Shown in pieces: positions 1 through 8,714 of a stretch of DNA of 64,000 nt. Every line of letters begins with the position of its first letter. The stretch's first letter is position 1. Both the position numbers and the translations under genes were made by a program. Origin of the DNA: an uncultured Sphingomonadaceae bacterium (GTDB taxonomy: Bacteria > Pseudomonadota > Alphaproteobacteria > Sphingomonadales > Sphingomonadaceae); NCBI GenBank assembly GCA_903871605.1, contig CAIQHF010000051.1, positions 124,001 through 188,000 on the forward strand, read 5' to 3'. The notes beneath the pieces are model-generated. The model saw only the letters and a program-made list of their open reading frames with translations. It had not been told where the DNA came from and did not search any database.

Positions 1-1
1 C

Positions 2-94
2 TATCGCGACTCGGTCGCGCGGTGGAAGCAGCATGCCGAAGCGCTCGGACCGGCGCGTACCTATCTCGAGGCACAGGGTATCGCGGTCGACTAG
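2..94 (+). CDS. C-terminal end of a truncated gene (possibly sulfotransferase family)
   Basis: An open frame enters from the left edge and stops at TAG 92-94, giving 30 residues that end YLEAQGIAVD. The pattern YRDSVARWKQHAEALGP resembles the C-terminal tail of bacterial TPR/sulfotransferase-family proteins, where a tryptophan is followed by an LGP-type motif. This is a guess from a very short tail. The rest of the gene lies outside the window, so the product cannot be fixed. It is followed by the oppositely oriented UrcA-family gene. Confidence 0.4.
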   Translation, partial: YRDSVARWKQHAEALGPARTYLEAQGIAVD

Positions 95-159
95 CCGGTC
101 GGGGCGCGGACCGGGCGGAGGGGCAAAACGCACTGCGCCCGATCCGCCCCGGCACCGCG

Positions 160-489
160 TCAGCGCGAAGCGAGCCGAGTGACGCCAGCCGCATCGGCGG
201 CTGCGGTCGCGGTCGCGATGCGCGCGCGGATGTCGGCGATCACGTCCGCACGGCATTCGCGCGTCTGCGCGCCGAGCGCGAGGTGGATCGAACTCAGCCC
301 CTCGCCGCAAACGCTGCTCGCCGCCTGATCCATGCGGATCGCGAGGCGCTGCTGGCCGTCGACACTGGTGAGATCGAGCCCCCTGAGATCGAGGACGATG
401 CTGTCCGCTGAAAACGGGTTGCTGCCCGGCGCGGCGTAGGAAGGCGCCGCAACGAGGATTGCGGCGAGCGCCGCTATGCCGATCTTCAT
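160..489 (-). CDS. UrcA family protein (small secreted)
   Basis: The product is about 109 residues. It has an N-terminal signal peptide (MKIGIAALAAILVAAPSYAA) and a mature part with the UrcA-family pattern: a V-x-L-D-L-x-G-L-D-L-type strand, an R-M-D-x-A-A-S-S-V-C helix, then a second cysteine in TRECRADV followed by an Ala-rich helix. UrcA proteins are small periplasmic proteins of unknown role, abundant in Sphingomonadales. I chose the ATG at 489 because AGGAG lies six bases upstream. ATGs at 492 and 504 are alternatives, but AGGAG is only three bases from the first and inside the coding part of the second. It stands alone, facing the partial gene to its left. Confidence 0.8.
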   Translation of the reverse strand: MKIGIAALAAILVAAPSYAAPGSNPFSADSIVLDLRGLDLTSVDGQQRLAIRMDQAASSVCGEGLSSIHLALGAQTRECRADVIADIRARIATATAAADAAGVTRLASR

Positions 490-628
490 CATCTTCTCCT
501 GCATCTGCTCGGCCCGTCGCTCTGCGGCGACCAGGTTGAGGCCAGCTAATCGCTGCCGACAGTCGATGCAAGTATAGCCATGATTATTATTATTGCGGCT
601 TTTGTTGGGAATATTACGAAAGCAAAGA

Positions 629-1027
629 CTAGTGTGCGCTGACCAGCAAGCTGGCGAGTTCGACTCGTCGTCCCAGTGCGCCCGGCGGCACCACCGCCAG
701 GTCCGCCGTCTCGGAGCCGGTCGCCGGGTCGACGAGCATCAGACGGAGCGTGCCGCCGGCAGCACCCGGCCAGTCGCGCGCCGTTGCAAGCGGCACCGTC
801 GCATGCCACGCACGACCACCCTCGACCGCGAGCAATCGCCCTGCGACGCGGACCAGATGTGCGGAATCGAATCGATGGCCGGACAGACGGAGACAGGTCT
901 CGGCGCCACAGCGCACGAGCCGCGCCTGCGCCGCCTCCGCGATGCCGGGCGACAAGGCGGCCGCTGCGAAACACAATAAACCGGCGAAAATCCGTGACGC
1001 GCGCGGCGCGCAAAGGGGAATGGCCAT
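629..1027 (-). CDS. hypothetical secreted protein
   Basis: The product is 132 residues. It has an N-terminal hydrophobic segment (residues about 12-32, ending in IAEAAQA) consistent with a Sec signal peptide, and a mature domain with two cysteines (VRCGAETCLRL) likely to form a disulphide. The rest is beta-rich and ends ELASLLVSAH. I do not recognise a family. The gene is divergent from the TBDR at 1249, and the 221-base gap between them carries a 10-base inverted repeat that could serve both. No strong ribosome-binding site precedes the ATG, so the exact start is uncertain. Confidence 0.6.
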   Translation of the reverse strand: MAIPLCAPRASRIFAGLLCFAAAALSPGIAEAAQARLVRCGAETCLRLSGHRFDSAHLVRVAGRLLAVEGGRAWHATVPLATARDWPGAAGGTLRLMLVDPATGSETADLAVVPPGALGRRVELASLLVSAH

Positions 1028-1068
1028 GGCGAGGAGATAGATCGCGCTGCAACGCGGCAGAATGCGCC

Positions 1069-1111
1069 GTTTGACGTAGGGCCGGCGATCGACGCTTCGG
1101 TTACGTCAAAC
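1069..1111. promoter_or_regulatory. 10-base inverted repeat in a divergent promoter region (operator candidate)
   Basis: GTTTGACGTA at 1069-1078 is repeated in exact inverted form as TACGTCAAAC at 1102-1111, with a 23-base spacer. It lies between the divergent starts at 1027 (minus) and 1249 (plus). Arm length, symmetry and location fit a dimeric repressor or activator site. No regulator can be assigned. Confidence 0.4.
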
Positions 1112-1143
1112 ACCCCATGTTACAAGCCTGTTATTATCCTTTA

Positions 1144-1160
1144 GCGTATTCGTAATACGC
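1144..1160. promoter_or_regulatory. small perfect hairpin/palindrome in the TBDR leader
   Basis: GCGTATT-CGT-AATACGC forms a 7-base-pair stem with a three-base loop, about 90 bases upstream of the TBDR start at 1249. There is no T-tract, so it is not a terminator. It may be an operator half or an mRNA hairpin. Confidence 0.3.
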
Positions 1161-1248
1161 GAGGGGCTCGCAGAAGGCCCGCAAACGCGACGACGGGAAA
1201 GGATGTCGAAGGAGGCGCTGGGGTTCGATCAGTCGAGGGGGCTTTAAG

Positions 1249-3738
1249 ATGGGTGGACGTTTCTCCCGCACTGGGTTGCTGTGTGCGACCGCGCTTGTCA
1301 GTATCGCGGGTACATCCGCCCGGGCCCAGGAGGCGCCTGCCGCGGGGCAGGAAGAGGCCTCGGCCACGGTCAAGGCAGACGCCAACCAGATCGTCGTGAC
1401 GGGCAGTCGCCGGCGGACCACGCTGCAGGACGCACCGATCAACATCAGCGCCGTCTCGGCCGAGACGCTTGCCAGGGACCGGATCGAGGACGTCCGCGGG
1501 CTGGGCGCGTTCACTCCCGGCCTGACCGTGACCGATACCGGCCCTGCCTCGACGGGCAACATCATCCTGCGCGGCATCAATTCGGGGGACACCGGCGACA
1601 CCGGAGCGAACAAGAATAATTCGGTCGGCGTCTATCTCGGCGAGGTTCCGCTCTATCTCGACTTCAAGCTGATCGACATTCAGCGCGTCGAGGTGCTCGA
1701 GGGGCCGCAGGGCACGCTTTATGGCCTAGGCACGCTCGCCGGCGCGCTGCGCTACATCCCGAACCGGCCCGACACGGACCGCTTCTCGGTCGATCTCCAC
1801 GGCCGCGGCTATGCCGAATCGCATTCCGACGATTTCGGCGGCAGCGGCGACGTCACGATCAACGTACCGATCGTGAAGGATCACATCGCCTTCAGGACCT
1901 CGACGGGCTATTATGACGAGGCCGGGTTCATCGACTATGATCACATCCTGCAGAATCCCGGCACCTCCGATCCGCAGCCGGCGCGCGGCGTGTCGATCGG
2001 CCAGAACGGGTTCGGCAGCGCGACGGACTATGCCGCCAATTTCCGCGCGCAGAAGGACATCAATTACGAGCACACCTTCACGACGCGCAATCAGCTGCTC
2101 CTGGAATATAATCCCAACATCAAGGCCTATCTGACCTACGCGCATCAGGAGACCAAGACGGGCGGACGCCAGGTCAACGCAGCAGGCGTGCTCGGCAGCG
2201 GCGAATATGAGGGCCCGTTCCGTTACGCCGAGCCCTTCGATCGCAAGGCGGACCTCTATTCGGCCGAGGTTTACGTCAACCTGTTCAACGTCGCGCAGCT
2301 CGTCAGCGCGACCGCCTATACCAAGGAGCAGCGCACCAACACCGAGGACAATACCGACCTGCTGCTCGACCTTAACTATGGCTATGAGGCGTTTCCGGAC
2401 TTCTCCTCCTACGCGATCAACCACTCGCGCGACACGCAGTTCAACCAGGAGCTTCGCCTCGTCTCGACGCATGGCGGCCCGATCAACTGGGTGATCGGCG
2501 GCTTCTACAACCAGCAGAAGTCCGAATCCGATCGCCATGAATATACGCCGGGCTTCGCCCAGTTCGCCGGCATCGATCGTCCGGACAATCTTGAATATGA
2601 GTCGTCCTCGCACGACAAGCTGACCGAGAAGGCCGTGTACGGCGAAGGCACGCTGCACATCACCAAGGCATGGCAGGTCACCGGCGGCATCCGCTACTTC
2701 AAATATGCCGTGAATACGGTCGGCGGGCAGGCGCTGCCGCTGATCGGCGTCGGCGTCGACGATTATCCAGCGACGGCGATCAATGCGGATCGCTTCACGC
2801 CGGGCCACGCCGCCGCCGACGGCATCGTTTGGAAAGCGAATACGTCGTACAAGTTCAGCCCCAATCTGCTCGCCTATGCGACCTATTCGACCGGCTACCG
2901 CGTCGGCGGCGCGAACCGGGTGGTGGCCTGCAAGCCCGAGGATCTGGCGAGGGCGGCGCTCGGCGAGCAGGTGCTCTGCGCGCTGCCCGACGAGCTGTTC
3001 TACAATCCGGACAAGACCCGCAACGCCGAGATCGGAATCCGCGCGGCGCTTTTCGACAAGCGGGTCCAGTTCACGCTCGATGGGTTCCGCACGAACTGGA
3101 CGGGCATCCAGGTGCCCAGCCAGACCGTTTACGGCGCGATCGGCATCCTCAAGAACGCCGGTACCGCGCGATCGCAGGGGCTCGAATTTACCGGCACCTT
3201 CAAGGTCACGCCCCGCCTCGTCGTCCAGGCGACCTATGCCTACACCGACGCTCATCTGACGAGCGACGCACCGGGCCTGGTCGTCGTGCAGGATCCGGGG
3301 CCGGGTTACGACAGCAACCACTTCGACGCGAAATCGGGCGACCGGCTTCCCGGCTCGACCAAGAATTCGGGCAGCGCGCAGGCGACCTACACCTATCCGC
3401 TCAGCGACGATCGCGCGATCGAGGCGAACTGGACGACCGCCTACACCGGCAGCATCTATTCGCGCGTCGGGCTACGCGGCTTCGGCACGCGTATCCCGGG
3501 CTATGTCACGCACCGCGCCTCGCTGACCTATCGCACCAAGCAATTCGACATCAGCCTGTTCGCCGACAATATCTTCGACAAATATGCGGTAACCTCGATC
3601 GGCAACGACCAGAGCTCGCTCTATCGCATCCGCGACGCCTTCGGCAGCGTAACGGGCGCAGGCGTCGTCGAGCGCTTCTACACGCAGACGGTGTTGACGC
3701 CGCGTCGCGTCGGGATCGACTTCAACGTCCATTATTGA
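1249..3738 (+). CDS. TonB-dependent receptor
   Basis: An outer-membrane receptor of 829 residues, within the usual 700-1000 for the family. It has a signal peptide ending near ARAQE, a TonB-box/plug entry at NQIVVTGSRRRTTLQDAPINI (residues about 45-65), a plug domain with VEVLEGPQGTLYGLGTLAGALRYI, a 22-strand-type barrel, and a C-terminal strand ending FNVHY. No N-terminal STN signalling domain is present, so it should act in transport only. GAGGGGG lies eight bases before the ATG. The substrate is unknown. It is followed by a membrane hydroxylase and a beta-propeller gene on the same strand, which may belong to the same uptake and modification pathway. Confidence 0.93.
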   Translation: MGGRFSRTGLLCATALVSIAGTSARAQEAPAAGQEEASATVKADANQIVVTGSRRRTTLQDAPINISAVSAETLARDRIEDVRGLGAFTPGLTVTDTGPASTGNIILRGINSGDTGDTGANKNNSVGVYLGEVPLYLDFKLIDIQRVEVLEGPQGTLYGLGTLAGALRYIPNRPDTDRFSVDLHGRGYAESHSDDFGGSGDVTINVPIVKDHIAFRTSTGYYDEAGFIDYDHILQNPGTSDPQPARGVSIGQNGFGSATDYAANFRAQKDINYEHTFTTRNQLLLEYNPNIKAYLTYAHQETKTGGRQVNAAGVLGSGEYEGPFRYAEPFDRKADLYSAEVYVNLFNVAQLVSATAYTKEQRTNTEDNTDLLLDLNYGYEAFPDFSSYAINHSRDTQFNQELRLVSTHGGPINWVIGGFYNQQKSESDRHEYTPGFAQFAGIDRPDNLEYESSSHDKLTEKAVYGEGTLHITKAWQVTGGIRYFKYAVNTVGGQALPLIGVGVDDYPATAINADRFTPGHAAADGIVWKANTSYKFSPNLLAYATYSTGYRVGGANRVVACKPEDLARAALGEQVLCALPDELFYNPDKTRNAEIGIRAALFDKRVQFTLDGFRTNWTGIQVPSQTVYGAIGILKNAGTARSQGLEFTGTFKVTPRLVVQATYAYTDAHLTSDAPGLVVVQDPGPGYDSNHFDAKSGDRLPGSTKNSGSAQATYTYPLSDDRAIEANWTTAYTGSIYSRVGLRGFGTRIPGYVTHRASLTYRTKQFDISLFADNIFDKYAVTSIGNDQSSLYRIRDAFGSVTGAGVVERFYTQTVLTPRRVGIDFNVHY

Positions 3739-3968
3739 CCGGGACGGGATCGGCGCCGCGCAAAGCGACGTCGATCCGGCCGGCTGTTCCGGGAGATGGC
3801 GTCTTGGCCTGGCCGGCCAAGATGCCGAGCACGCTACGTCATTCGGCCACGTGCGTTTTAATGCCGCGATCCTATGATGGACCGAGGCGGATTATCGCGG
3901 ATCGTGATCGGGCCAGCGTGCCCGCAAGGATGAAGGCTGTTTCTCGCGGACGTAACCGGGGTGGGACG

Positions 3969-4907
3969 ATGATGAAGAAGATCCTGTTCAGCTACGTGCA
4001 GCCCGCAATGGTGGCGATGGTGCTGCTGTTCTGGGCGTTCGGCCCAGCGACATGGCTCGCCAACGCCTGGGCACTGACCGCGGCGACGTCGGTCACCACC
4101 CTGATCGTGCTCGGGCTCGAATGGATCAACGAACGCCATGCCAGCTGGCGGATGACCAGGACCGAATTCTTCACCGACCTGTTCTACATGGTCCTCGGCG
4201 CGACCGTCATCTCGTGGGTCACGACCAAATTGGCCGACGATCAGCTCAAGTCGGCCAAGCATGCGCTCGGCATCGCCACGCCGTGGGCGATGCACCTGCC
4301 CTTCCTCGCGCAGGTCGCGCTCGTCGTCTTCCTCGTCGAATTCGGCCAATATTGGATGCACCGGCTGATGCACAATGCGACGCCCTTCTGGCTGACGCAT
4401 GCGCCGCACCACCACATCACGCAGTTGAACGCGATGAAAGGCGCGGTCGGCAATCCGATCGAGCTGTTCCTGATCAGCCTGAGCGTCGTCGCGCTGTTCG
4501 ATCTGCCGCTGTCGGCCGAGCTCTGCGCGTTCAATATCCTGTCGGTGGTGTCGACCTTCGCGCATGCCAATACGCGCTGCGATCCGCCGCGCTGGTACGC
4601 GTTCCTCTTCACCACCATCCGGCATCACAGCCTCCACCATTCGGTGACCTATGAAGATACGCGCTGCAACTATGCCAATTCGCTGATCCTGATCGACCGC
4701 GTGCTCGGCACCTATCGCGACGGCGAGTCCGAGATGGTCGGCCAGGACGAGCGGCGGCGGCTCTCGATCCCCGAGCAATTCATATTCCCCTTCCAGCCCG
4801 TGATCGCGAAGGTCCGCGCGTGGCGCACCGTCGGCAGGGTCGCGGCCGAACGCGGCAATGGCGCCGACCGGGAGGCTGTCATCCCATCGTCGACAGCCGC
4901 CGTTTGA
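3969..4907 (+). CDS. membrane fatty acid hydroxylase / sterol desaturase family protein
   Basis: The product is 312 residues with several hydrophobic segments (residues about 8-30, 36-55, 70-90, 110-130 and mid-protein). It carries the histidine clusters of the fatty acid hydroxylase superfamily: HRLMHN, THAPHHH, HAN, and HHSLHHS. These histidines bind a di-iron centre that hydroxylates or desaturates lipid-like substrates in the inner membrane. I chose the ATG at 3969 (MMKKILFSY) because the frame upstream is only a shadow of the receptor gene. A 230-base gap separates it from the TBDR, and a secreted beta-propeller gene begins 29 bases downstream. The substrate (sterol, carotenoid, hopanoid or fatty acid) cannot be told from sequence. 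Confidence 0.85.
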   Translation: MMKKILFSYVQPAMVAMVLLFWAFGPATWLANAWALTAATSVTTLIVLGLEWINERHASWRMTRTEFFTDLFYMVLGATVISWVTTKLADDQLKSAKHALGIATPWAMHLPFLAQVALVVFLVEFGQYWMHRLMHNATPFWLTHAPHHHITQLNAMKGAVGNPIELFLISLSVVALFDLPLSAELCAFNILSVVSTFAHANTRCDPPRWYAFLFTTIRHHSLHHSVTYEDTRCNYANSLILIDRVLGTYRDGESEMVGQDERRRLSIPEQFIFPFQPVIAKVRAWRTVGRVAAERGNGADREAVIPSSTAAV

Positions 4908-4936
4908 CCTATCGAGCCAGGGGGCGTTTCACGGTG

Positions 4937-5914
4937 ATGATGCGGGGCTATTGGACAAAGGGCGTAGCTGTCATGGCGATCGGCGCAGGCCTCGCATCCG
5001 CGGCGACCGCCGCCACCGCGCCGGAGCCGCGGGTGATGACCGTTCCGGGTTTTGCCGACTTCCTCGCCGTCGACGGATCGTCGGTCTGGGCGACCAACAA
5101 GGGGCGCGTCGAGCGCTGGTCGAAGAAGGGCAAGTTGGCCGAAGTCGCAATGGCGCACCCGTGCGGCGCGATGGCGGTCGCATTCGGGTCGCTGTGGGTT
5201 GCCGACTGCAAGGAGCAGACACTCAACCGGATCGACCTCAAGACCGCGAAGATCTCGGCGGTGATCGCGACCGGCGTCGCCAATCCCAAGGGCGAGCTGA
5301 ACGTCGTCGCCGGCGCCGGCTCGATCTGGGTGGCAAGCGACGACAAGGGCGTCATCGCGCGCGTCGACCCCGCGACCGACACCGTGACCGCGTCGATCGC
5401 GGTCGATCCCAGCACCTATTATCTGGCCTTCGGCCTTGGATCGCTCTGGGCGGTCAGCGCGGTTCACCAGAGCCTCCAGAAGATCGATGCGCAGACCAAC
5501 GCCGTGGTCACCCGAACGCAGCTCGGCAAAGAGCCCGGCTTCCTCGTCGCGGGCGAGGGCGCGGTCTGGGTGCAGGAACAGGGCGACGGGACGGTGGCGC
5601 GGATCGATCCCGCGACGGGCATCATATCGGGGCGGGTCAAGGTCGACGAGACGCTCGAATATGGCGACATCGATGCCGGCGGGGGGAAGATCTGGCTGCG
5701 CACCACCGCCGGGCAGACGTTCGTCGTGATCGATCCCCAGACGCTTGCGATCCGCGCGCGGGTCGGCGCCGAGACGGGCAGCGGCGCGCTGCGCTATACC
5801 GCCAAGCGCGTTTGGACCACGTCGCACGATGTCCACACGCTGTCATGGTGGAAGCAACCGGCCAAGATCGGCGCCGGGTCCGGCGCCAGGGCCGACGCCA
5901 AGCCCGGTGAATGA
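4937..5914 (+). CDS. secreted beta-propeller protein (YncE / virginiamycin B lyase-like fold)
   Basis: About 325 residues with a signal peptide (GVAVMAIGAGLASAATAATA) followed by six to seven blades. Each blade carries a G-x-G-S-[LIV]-W motif, such as GSSVWATN, GSLWVADC, GSIWVASD, GSLWAVSA, GAVWVQEQ and GKIWLRTT, followed by R-I-D-P-A-T-type strands. This is the YVTN/Vgb-like propeller seen in periplasmic proteins. Only the fold is recognised; lyase activity is not implied. A GGGGG stretch lies about ten bases upstream, with GTG at 4934 and ATGs at 4937 and 4940 all possible. It probably forms one transcription unit with the hydroxylase gene upstream. Confidence 0.75.
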   Translation: MMRGYWTKGVAVMAIGAGLASAATAATAPEPRVMTVPGFADFLAVDGSSVWATNKGRVERWSKKGKLAEVAMAHPCGAMAVAFGSLWVADCKEQTLNRIDLKTAKISAVIATGVANPKGELNVVAGAGSIWVASDDKGVIARVDPATDTVTASIAVDPSTYYLAFGLGSLWAVSAVHQSLQKIDAQTNAVVTRTQLGKEPGFLVAGEGAVWVQEQGDGTVARIDPATGIISGRVKVDETLEYGDIDAGGGKIWLRTTAGQTFVVIDPQTLAIRARVGAETGSGALRYTAKRVWTTSHDVHTLSWWKQPAKIGAGSGARADAKPGE

Positions 5915-6088
5915 CGCCACGCCGGCCTTGGCGCGCCGGCACATCGTCGCGTCATTCCGCGATGATCAGGCACGGTGTCGATCGTTACCGTGCGCGACGC
6001 GCGCCTGCTTTGGGCGAAAGCCCCCTCTGGGGTAAGCCGGCCGGCTGCGTGATCCGTCGCGATCGGCTTGGACCGAATGGCTGGCCCC

Positions 6089-6850
6089 TCAGATCGCCTG
6101 CCCGCCCGAGACCTCGATCCGCTGCGCGTTCACCCAGCGATGGTCCTCCGACAGCAGCGATGCGATCATCGGACCGATGTCGTCGGGCACGCCCGGACGG
6201 CCAAGCGCGGTCGCCTCGGCGATGTGGCGCGCGATCTCGGGGTTGTCGCGCACCGCGCCGCCGCTGAAGTCGGTCGCGATGGCACCGGGAGCGACGGTAT
6301 TCACCGCAATGCGGCGCGGCCCGAGTTCCTTGGCCATGTAGCGGGTCATCACCTCGACCGCGCCCTTCATCGCGGCATAGGCGATGCGGCCGGGATAGAT
6401 GATGCGGGTCAGCCCCGACGAGATATTCACGATACGGCCGCCATCCGCGATAAGCGGCAGCAGCGTCTGAGTCAGGAAGAAAATGCCCTTCACGTGCACC
6501 CGGTAGGCGGCGTCGAAATCCTCTTCGGTGATGCTGCCGAATGCGCCCGTGTGCGAGGTTCCGGCCATGTTGACGAGGAAGTCGAATCGCTCGGCGCGCC
6601 ATTCGCCGAGAACGCGCCGGACCTCGTCTGCGAAGGCCGGCAAGGCGGCACAGTCGCCGGTGTCGAGCCGAAGCGCCACCGCTTGCGCGCCTGCCTGACG
6701 GACCGCGGCGACGACCTCGTCTGCGGCGGCGCGGTTGCTGTTGTAGGTAAGGATCGACGAGACGCCGCGTCGGGCGAGCGCCTCGACCGTCGATCGGCCG
6801 AGGCCGCGGCTGCCACCGGTGACGAGCGCGATAGGGGATTGACCAGGCAT
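6089..6850 (-). CDS. SDR family oxidoreductase
   Basis: A classical short-chain dehydrogenase/reductase of 253 residues. The N-terminal Rossmann motif is TGGSRGLG (residues about 11-18), the NxAG-type motif is VNMAGT, the catalytic serine lies in NISSGLT, and the YxxxK pair is YAAMK. The C-terminal region resembles FabG-like 3-oxoacyl reductases (VAPGAIATDF; PDDIGPMIASLLS). It reduces or oxidises a keto/hydroxy substrate with NAD(P)H in the cytoplasm; the substrate is not evident. It is divergent from the LysR gene at 6952 with about 100 bases between, the usual layout when the regulator controls the neighbouring enzyme. Confidence 0.92.
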   Translation of the reverse strand: MPGQSPIALVTGGSRGLGRSTVEALARRGVSSILTYNSNRAAADEVVAAVRQAGAQAVALRLDTGDCAALPAFADEVRRVLGEWRAERFDFLVNMAGTSHTGAFGSITEEDFDAAYRVHVKGIFFLTQTLLPLIADGGRIVNISSGLTRIIYPGRIAYAAMKGAVEVMTRYMAKELGPRRIAVNTVAPGAIATDFSGGAVRDNPEIARHIAEATALGRPGVPDDIGPMIASLLSEDHRWVNAQRIEVSGGQAI

Positions 6851-6951
6851 AGCGAACTCCGTTCCGATGAAGGCGCGAGGGTAAGCGAGCGCCGCCCGTT
6901 TGATTAGGCCGCTATTGTCGGCCAGTTTGTTCTGGCCCAGGAAACGATCTG

Positions 6952-7848
6952 ATGGACCGTTTCACGACCCTCGCGCTCTTTGTCCGCATCGTCGACCGCG
7001 GCAGTTTCAGGGGCGCCGCCGCCGATCTCGGCATATCGCGCCCGGCCGCCACCTCCGCGATCAAGGAACTCGAGCAGCGACTTGGCACGCGGCTTCTCCA
7101 GCGCACGACGCGTCACGTTCAGGCGACGGCGGAGGGCCAGGCCTATTATCATCGCTGCGTGGCGATCCTCGCTGATCTCGAAGACGCCGATCGTGGTGCC
7201 GGTGGCGCGGTCGCCGGGCTGCTGCGCGTCGACGTCGTCGGCAATCTCGCGCGCACCATAATGCTTCCGGCGTTGCCCGCGTTTCTCGCGCGCCACCCCG
7301 CGCTCACCGTCCATCTCGGCGAGGGGGAGCGGTTCGTCGATCTCGTGCGGGAGGGCGTCGATTGCGTCGTGCGCGCCGGCGAACTGGCGGACAGCGACAT
7401 GGTGGTGCGCAGGCTCGGGACCATGGAGGAGATCACGGTCGCAAGCCCCGCCTATCTCGCCCGGCACGGAACACCCGGGTCGCCGGATATGCTCGACGGG
7501 CATGTCATGGTGGGCTTCGTTTCCTCGCGCACCGGCCAGCCGCTGCCGCTCGAGTTCACGCGCGACGGCGAGGTGGTCGAGGTCGCGCTGCCGGCGCGCG
7601 TGTTGGTCGGAGGCGCCGATACGAGCGCAGAGGCGGCGCGGCTCGGTCTGGGGCTTGTCCAGGCACCGCGCTATCGCTTCGCGGGCGACCTCGCCTCGGG
7701 CCGGCTGGTTGAGGTGCTGCCCGACTTCCCGCCGACGCCGACGCCCGTGTCGGTCCTCTATCCCAGCAGCCGTCAGCTATCGCCCCGGGTGCGGGTGTTC
7801 ATCGACTGGCTGGTCGAAACCGTCACCCCGACATTCGCTACCGCCTAG
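6952..7848 (+). CDS. LysR family transcriptional regulator
   Basis: The product is 298 residues. An N-terminal winged HTH (residues 1-60; FVRIVDRGSFRGAAADLGIS, then SAIKELEQRLGTRLLQRTTR) is followed by a periplasmic-binding-protein-like effector domain. The linker and substrate half resemble the DhpR/AaeR-like LysR group that often sits beside SDR genes. It is divergent from the SDR at 6850, so it probably activates that gene and represses itself from the shared 101-base gap. The effector is unknown. Confidence 0.92.
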   Translation: MDRFTTLALFVRIVDRGSFRGAAADLGISRPAATSAIKELEQRLGTRLLQRTTRHVQATAEGQAYYHRCVAILADLEDADRGAGGAVAGLLRVDVVGNLARTIMLPALPAFLARHPALTVHLGEGERFVDLVREGVDCVVRAGELADSDMVVRRLGTMEEITVASPAYLARHGTPGSPDMLDGHVMVGFVSSRTGQPLPLEFTRDGEVVEVALPARVLVGGADTSAEAARLGLGLVQAPRYRFAGDLASGRLVEVLPDFPPTPTPVSVLYPSSRQLSPRVRVFIDWLVETVTPTFATA

Positions 7849-7904
7849 CGGTGTGCGGGTCTCCGTTGTCTTGTCCAGCCGAAGAGCGAGTATCCAGCGT
7901 CATT

Positions 7905-8327
7905 CGGTCGCTAGGGTAGCCGTAACAGCAGCATCTTGTAGCGGCGTCGGCCAGCGATAGGAAACCAGCGCGCGTTCACGCACGTGCTCGACGCCGAGCA
8001 CCGCGCAGCTACGCCGGCCGTTGACCCCATGCGACGTCTGGACGGGCGCGATGCGCTCGCGCCGCCGCCCAGTCTCGAACATTGTTTTGGCAGCACCTCC
8101 TGCAGGTACGCTTGTCCAGGCTGAGATCCGCGACAAGCGGCTCGAGCTTACGATTTTCGTAGTCGAGCTGCCGCGCTTAGGAGCTCGCCAACGCTGAGCC
8201 CGCGAACATCGCCTTCCAATGGTAGAATGCCTGTCCCACCCCCTCGGCGCATGACTTCGGCCACCGGCGTCCCGTCCGCGCCTCCGCAAAAGCAATCTGC
8301 TCGTCCGTGTGTCGCGATTTTCTTCAT
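7905..8327 (-). pseudogene. decayed IS3-family transposase (orfA and start of orfB)
   Basis: Read on the minus strand from an ATG at 8327, pieces of an IS3-family OrfA can be followed by hopping frames: MKKIATHG, then GTPVAEVMRR, then GLSVGEL, then QLDYENRKLEPLVADLSLDK, then LQEVLPKQ. Beyond these lie traces of the OrfB start (RRSCAVLGV; YRWP). Intact OrfA has AGTPVAEVCRK, GVSELRRLRQLEDENRKLK and VADLSLDK in the same order. Several frameshifts make it non-functional, and no terminal repeats could be fixed. It marks past mobile-element activity at the left edge of the defence-like island. Confidence 0.6.
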
Positions 8328-8440
8328 TTCCGGCTCTTTGCCCGAAGGCTTCACGAGGCCGGAAAGCGCTCACCTAGAATGGACCGAAAAGCAGGGAGGG
8401 AGGGTAAATCGCAATCCTGGCTTTTGCGTCGAACGAGAAA

Positions 8441-8468
8441 AGCCCGGCCTTCTTTCGAAGGCCGGGCT
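8441..8468. terminator. perfect 12-bp hairpin
   Basis: AGCCCGGCCTTC, loop TTTC, GAAGGCCGGGCT: a flawless GC-rich stem of 12 base pairs. On the minus strand it is followed by TTTCTCGTT, a short T-rich run, so it best fits a rho-independent terminator for leftward transcription coming from the Ntn-hydrolase operon. The region from 8469 to 8714 holds no gene I can support, only a diverged sequence resembling a tRNA 3' end near 8498-8535. Confidence 0.6.
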
Positions 8469-8714
8469 GTCAGGCGATTATTTATCGCCGGTATCGTTGG
8501 TTGCGGGGACAGGCTTTCAACTCAACTTGCGACCGCCCGCGTTTCTTCCGATAGACGCATTTATGCGGGCTTTTAGCCAAGTCAAAGCCACTGCAAAGCT
8601 GTTCCGCGTGGCCGCGTAGAGTCCTGAGGCAATCGGTCGCATTCGGCATTTGAACGTCGAATAAGGGCCAGCATTGTCCGATGTTGCCGCTTAGCCGACC
8701 ATAGGCGCCCAACG

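Noticed and set aside
1726-3321. Long minus-strand open frame of 531 codons inside the TBDR
   Set aside because: It is the antisense of a well-supported receptor gene. The protein is low-complexity Arg/Val/Asp-rich with no domain, an effect of high GC and codon bias.
3858-4778. Minus-strand 306-codon frame opposite the hydroxylase
   Set aside because: Antisense shadow. The plus strand has all histidine motifs and membrane segments.
4712-5836. 374-codon minus-strand frame opposite the beta-propeller gene
   Set aside because: Shadow frame; the plus-strand product has a signal peptide and regular blade repeats.
6068-6907. Plus-strand 279-codon frame opposite the SDR
   Set aside because: Antisense shadow; the SDR motifs on the minus strand are complete.
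8491-8540. Possible tRNA gene on the minus strand
   Set aside because: Only something like a T-arm and acceptor 3' strand can be read. No matching 5' acceptor, D-arm or anticodon arm lies upstream.
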